DNA from: [Clostridium] leptum DSM 753
Lineage (GTDB): Bacteria > Bacillota > Clostridia > Oscillospirales > Acutalibacteraceae
Direction: 5' to 3'
NCBI GenBank assembly: GCA_000154345.1
Contig: DS480350.1
Coordinates: forward strand, 1 to 64,000
DNA: 64,000 nucleotides
Positions 63,002 to 64,000 of the stretch are shown here, in pieces; the first letter of the stretch is position 1; each line of letters opens with the position of its first letter. Under the pieces are notes generated by a model that was given only the letters and a program-made list of their open reading frames with translations, did not search any database and was not told where the DNA came from. The translations under genes and the position numbers were made by a program.

Positions 63002-64000
63002 GCAGCGATGCTCAAAGCATCACCTATGCCTACGACGGCCTGGACCGGGTGACCTCGGTTTCCTCCGGCGGTTCCACAGCGGGCTATGGCTATGAGGATT
63101 ACCGGCTTTCCACCATTACCCATAACGGCTTCAGCTATACCTTTGGATATGACGGCTATGGAAACAACACCAGCGTAGCCGTTGGCGGCCGCACGCTCAC
63201 AACCAATACCTTTAACCTAAAGGCCGGACTGCCTGCCGGCTCCACCTACGGGAACGGCGATACGGTAACCTACAGCTACGATAATAAAGAAAGGCTTGTC
63301 GGGAAATCCTTTAACGGCACGCCGGCGGTTTCCTACAAATACGACGCCATGGGCAGTCTGGTGGAAACGGAGGATTTGCTGAATAACATTTCCTTTAAAA
63401 CCCAGTATGACCTGATCAACCGGATTACCGGGGTTACGTCCTCCGACGGCGGGGAATACCGGATCTCCTACGACAATCAGAACCGGATCGACGCCACGCT
63501 GGAAAAGATCGCTGGAGTCACCCTGAAAAACGAATACCTATACAGCAAGACCAACTATGTGTATGCGGTCAAGCTCAACGGTTCTCAGGTTCTCACCTAT
63601 GGCCGGGATAGTCTCACGCGGCCGATTTCACGGACTTTGGCCTTGACCTCTCCGTTTGTTACCAATTATACGTATCTGAAAGGCTCTCCGGGAAACGGGA
63701 CGACCTTAATTTCCAGTGTAAAAAACGGCGGGGAGACCTTAAGCTATACCTACGACCAGTTTGGGAACATCACCAGCGTATCTCAAAACGGTGCGGTAAT
63801 AGAAAGCTACGAATACGATAGCCTGAACCAGCTTATCAAGGTGACCAACGGCGCGAATGTGACGGAATACGCCTACGACGCGGGCGGGAACCTGACCACG
63901 GTGAAGCTGAACGGAAAGGTGCAGGACATCTACGGCTACACGGACGCGGGCTGGAAAGACCTGCTGACCAGCTTTAACGGCCAGGCCATCACCTATGATG
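63001..64000 (+). CDS. further RHS core copy, incomplete at the right window edge
   Basis: From GSDAQSITYAYDGLDRV the frame is open to the last base and repeats the region of the main RHS gene that starts at 52036. Homology begins inside the last codons of the immunity gene (ATAGGCAGC), so this copy has no start codon or signal peptide. Most blocks are almost identical to the main gene, but 63535-63725 (TNYVYAVKLNGSQVLTYG, SPFVTNYTYLKGSPGNG) is clearly diverged. It is probably the core of a seventh cassette with a longer core than the others; its tip lies outside the window. Confidence 0.75.

Overview
The window looks like the chromosome of a plant-glycan-degrading anaerobe of the Bacillota, most likely class Clostridia. 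The grounds are strong AGGAGG-type ribosome binding sites, roughly balanced GC with AT-rich intergenic DNA, lipoprotein-type solute-binding proteins, LplB/LplC- and MalF/MalG-type permeases without their own ATPase, and a Gram-positive type of exopolysaccharide locus. No rRNA, tRNA, CRISPR array or transposase gene was seen. Everything is on the + strand except a three-gene block at 20,839-25,513.

Region 1 (248-10,199) is one tight operon for a cellulose-like, probably O-acetylated, exopolysaccharide. It holds a VTC-domain protein, a DUF4956 membrane protein, a membrane-anchored CotH-family kinase, a BcsA-like processive glycosyltransferase with a PilZ (c-di-GMP) domain, an MBOAT acyltransferase, an AlgJ/AlgX-like DHHW protein, a GH5 lipoprotein and a ComEC-like metallo-beta-lactamase-fold protein.

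Region 2 (10,877-18,504) is a small-molecule (probably sugar-acid) uptake and catabolism locus. A near-consensus sigma-A promoter with a 30-bp palindromic operator at its start site precedes a split ABC importer, two different RraA-family proteins, a FadR-type GntR regulator, a DapA/KDG-aldolase-family protein and a zinc alcohol dehydrogenase. It ends in a strong terminator.

Region 3 (18,600-46,456) is a glycan utilisation locus: two paralogous GH29 alpha-fucosidases, two GH31 enzymes, a GH51 arabinofuranosidase, a GH127 beta-L-arabinofuranosidase, a GH36 alpha-galactosidase, an oligosaccharide ABC importer, a 2,222-residue DUF5695 surface protein and an iron alcohol dehydrogenase. A local LacI regulator is accompanied by repeated TAAAACGTTTTA-type operators. 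Two gene relics (GH31 and GH42 N-termini) show that the locus is turning over. The substrate is inferred to be plant cell-wall side chains carrying arabinose, xylose, galactose and fucose.

Region 4 (46,631-64,000) is a polymorphic toxin locus. A 2,487-residue secreted YD/RHS protein with DNRLRE, carbohydrate-binding-like and two ricin-like domains ends in an ADP-ribosyltransferase-like toxin tip and is followed by its immunity gene. Five displaced RHS C-terminal cassettes follow, each about 0.4-0.5 kb of repeated RHS core, a different toxin tip and a different immunity gene. A further core copy begins at about 63,000 and runs off the window. The repeated cores are mosaic, one cassette has an in-frame amber stop, and one immunity gene appears to have lost its ATG. 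This array is the most unusual part of the window.
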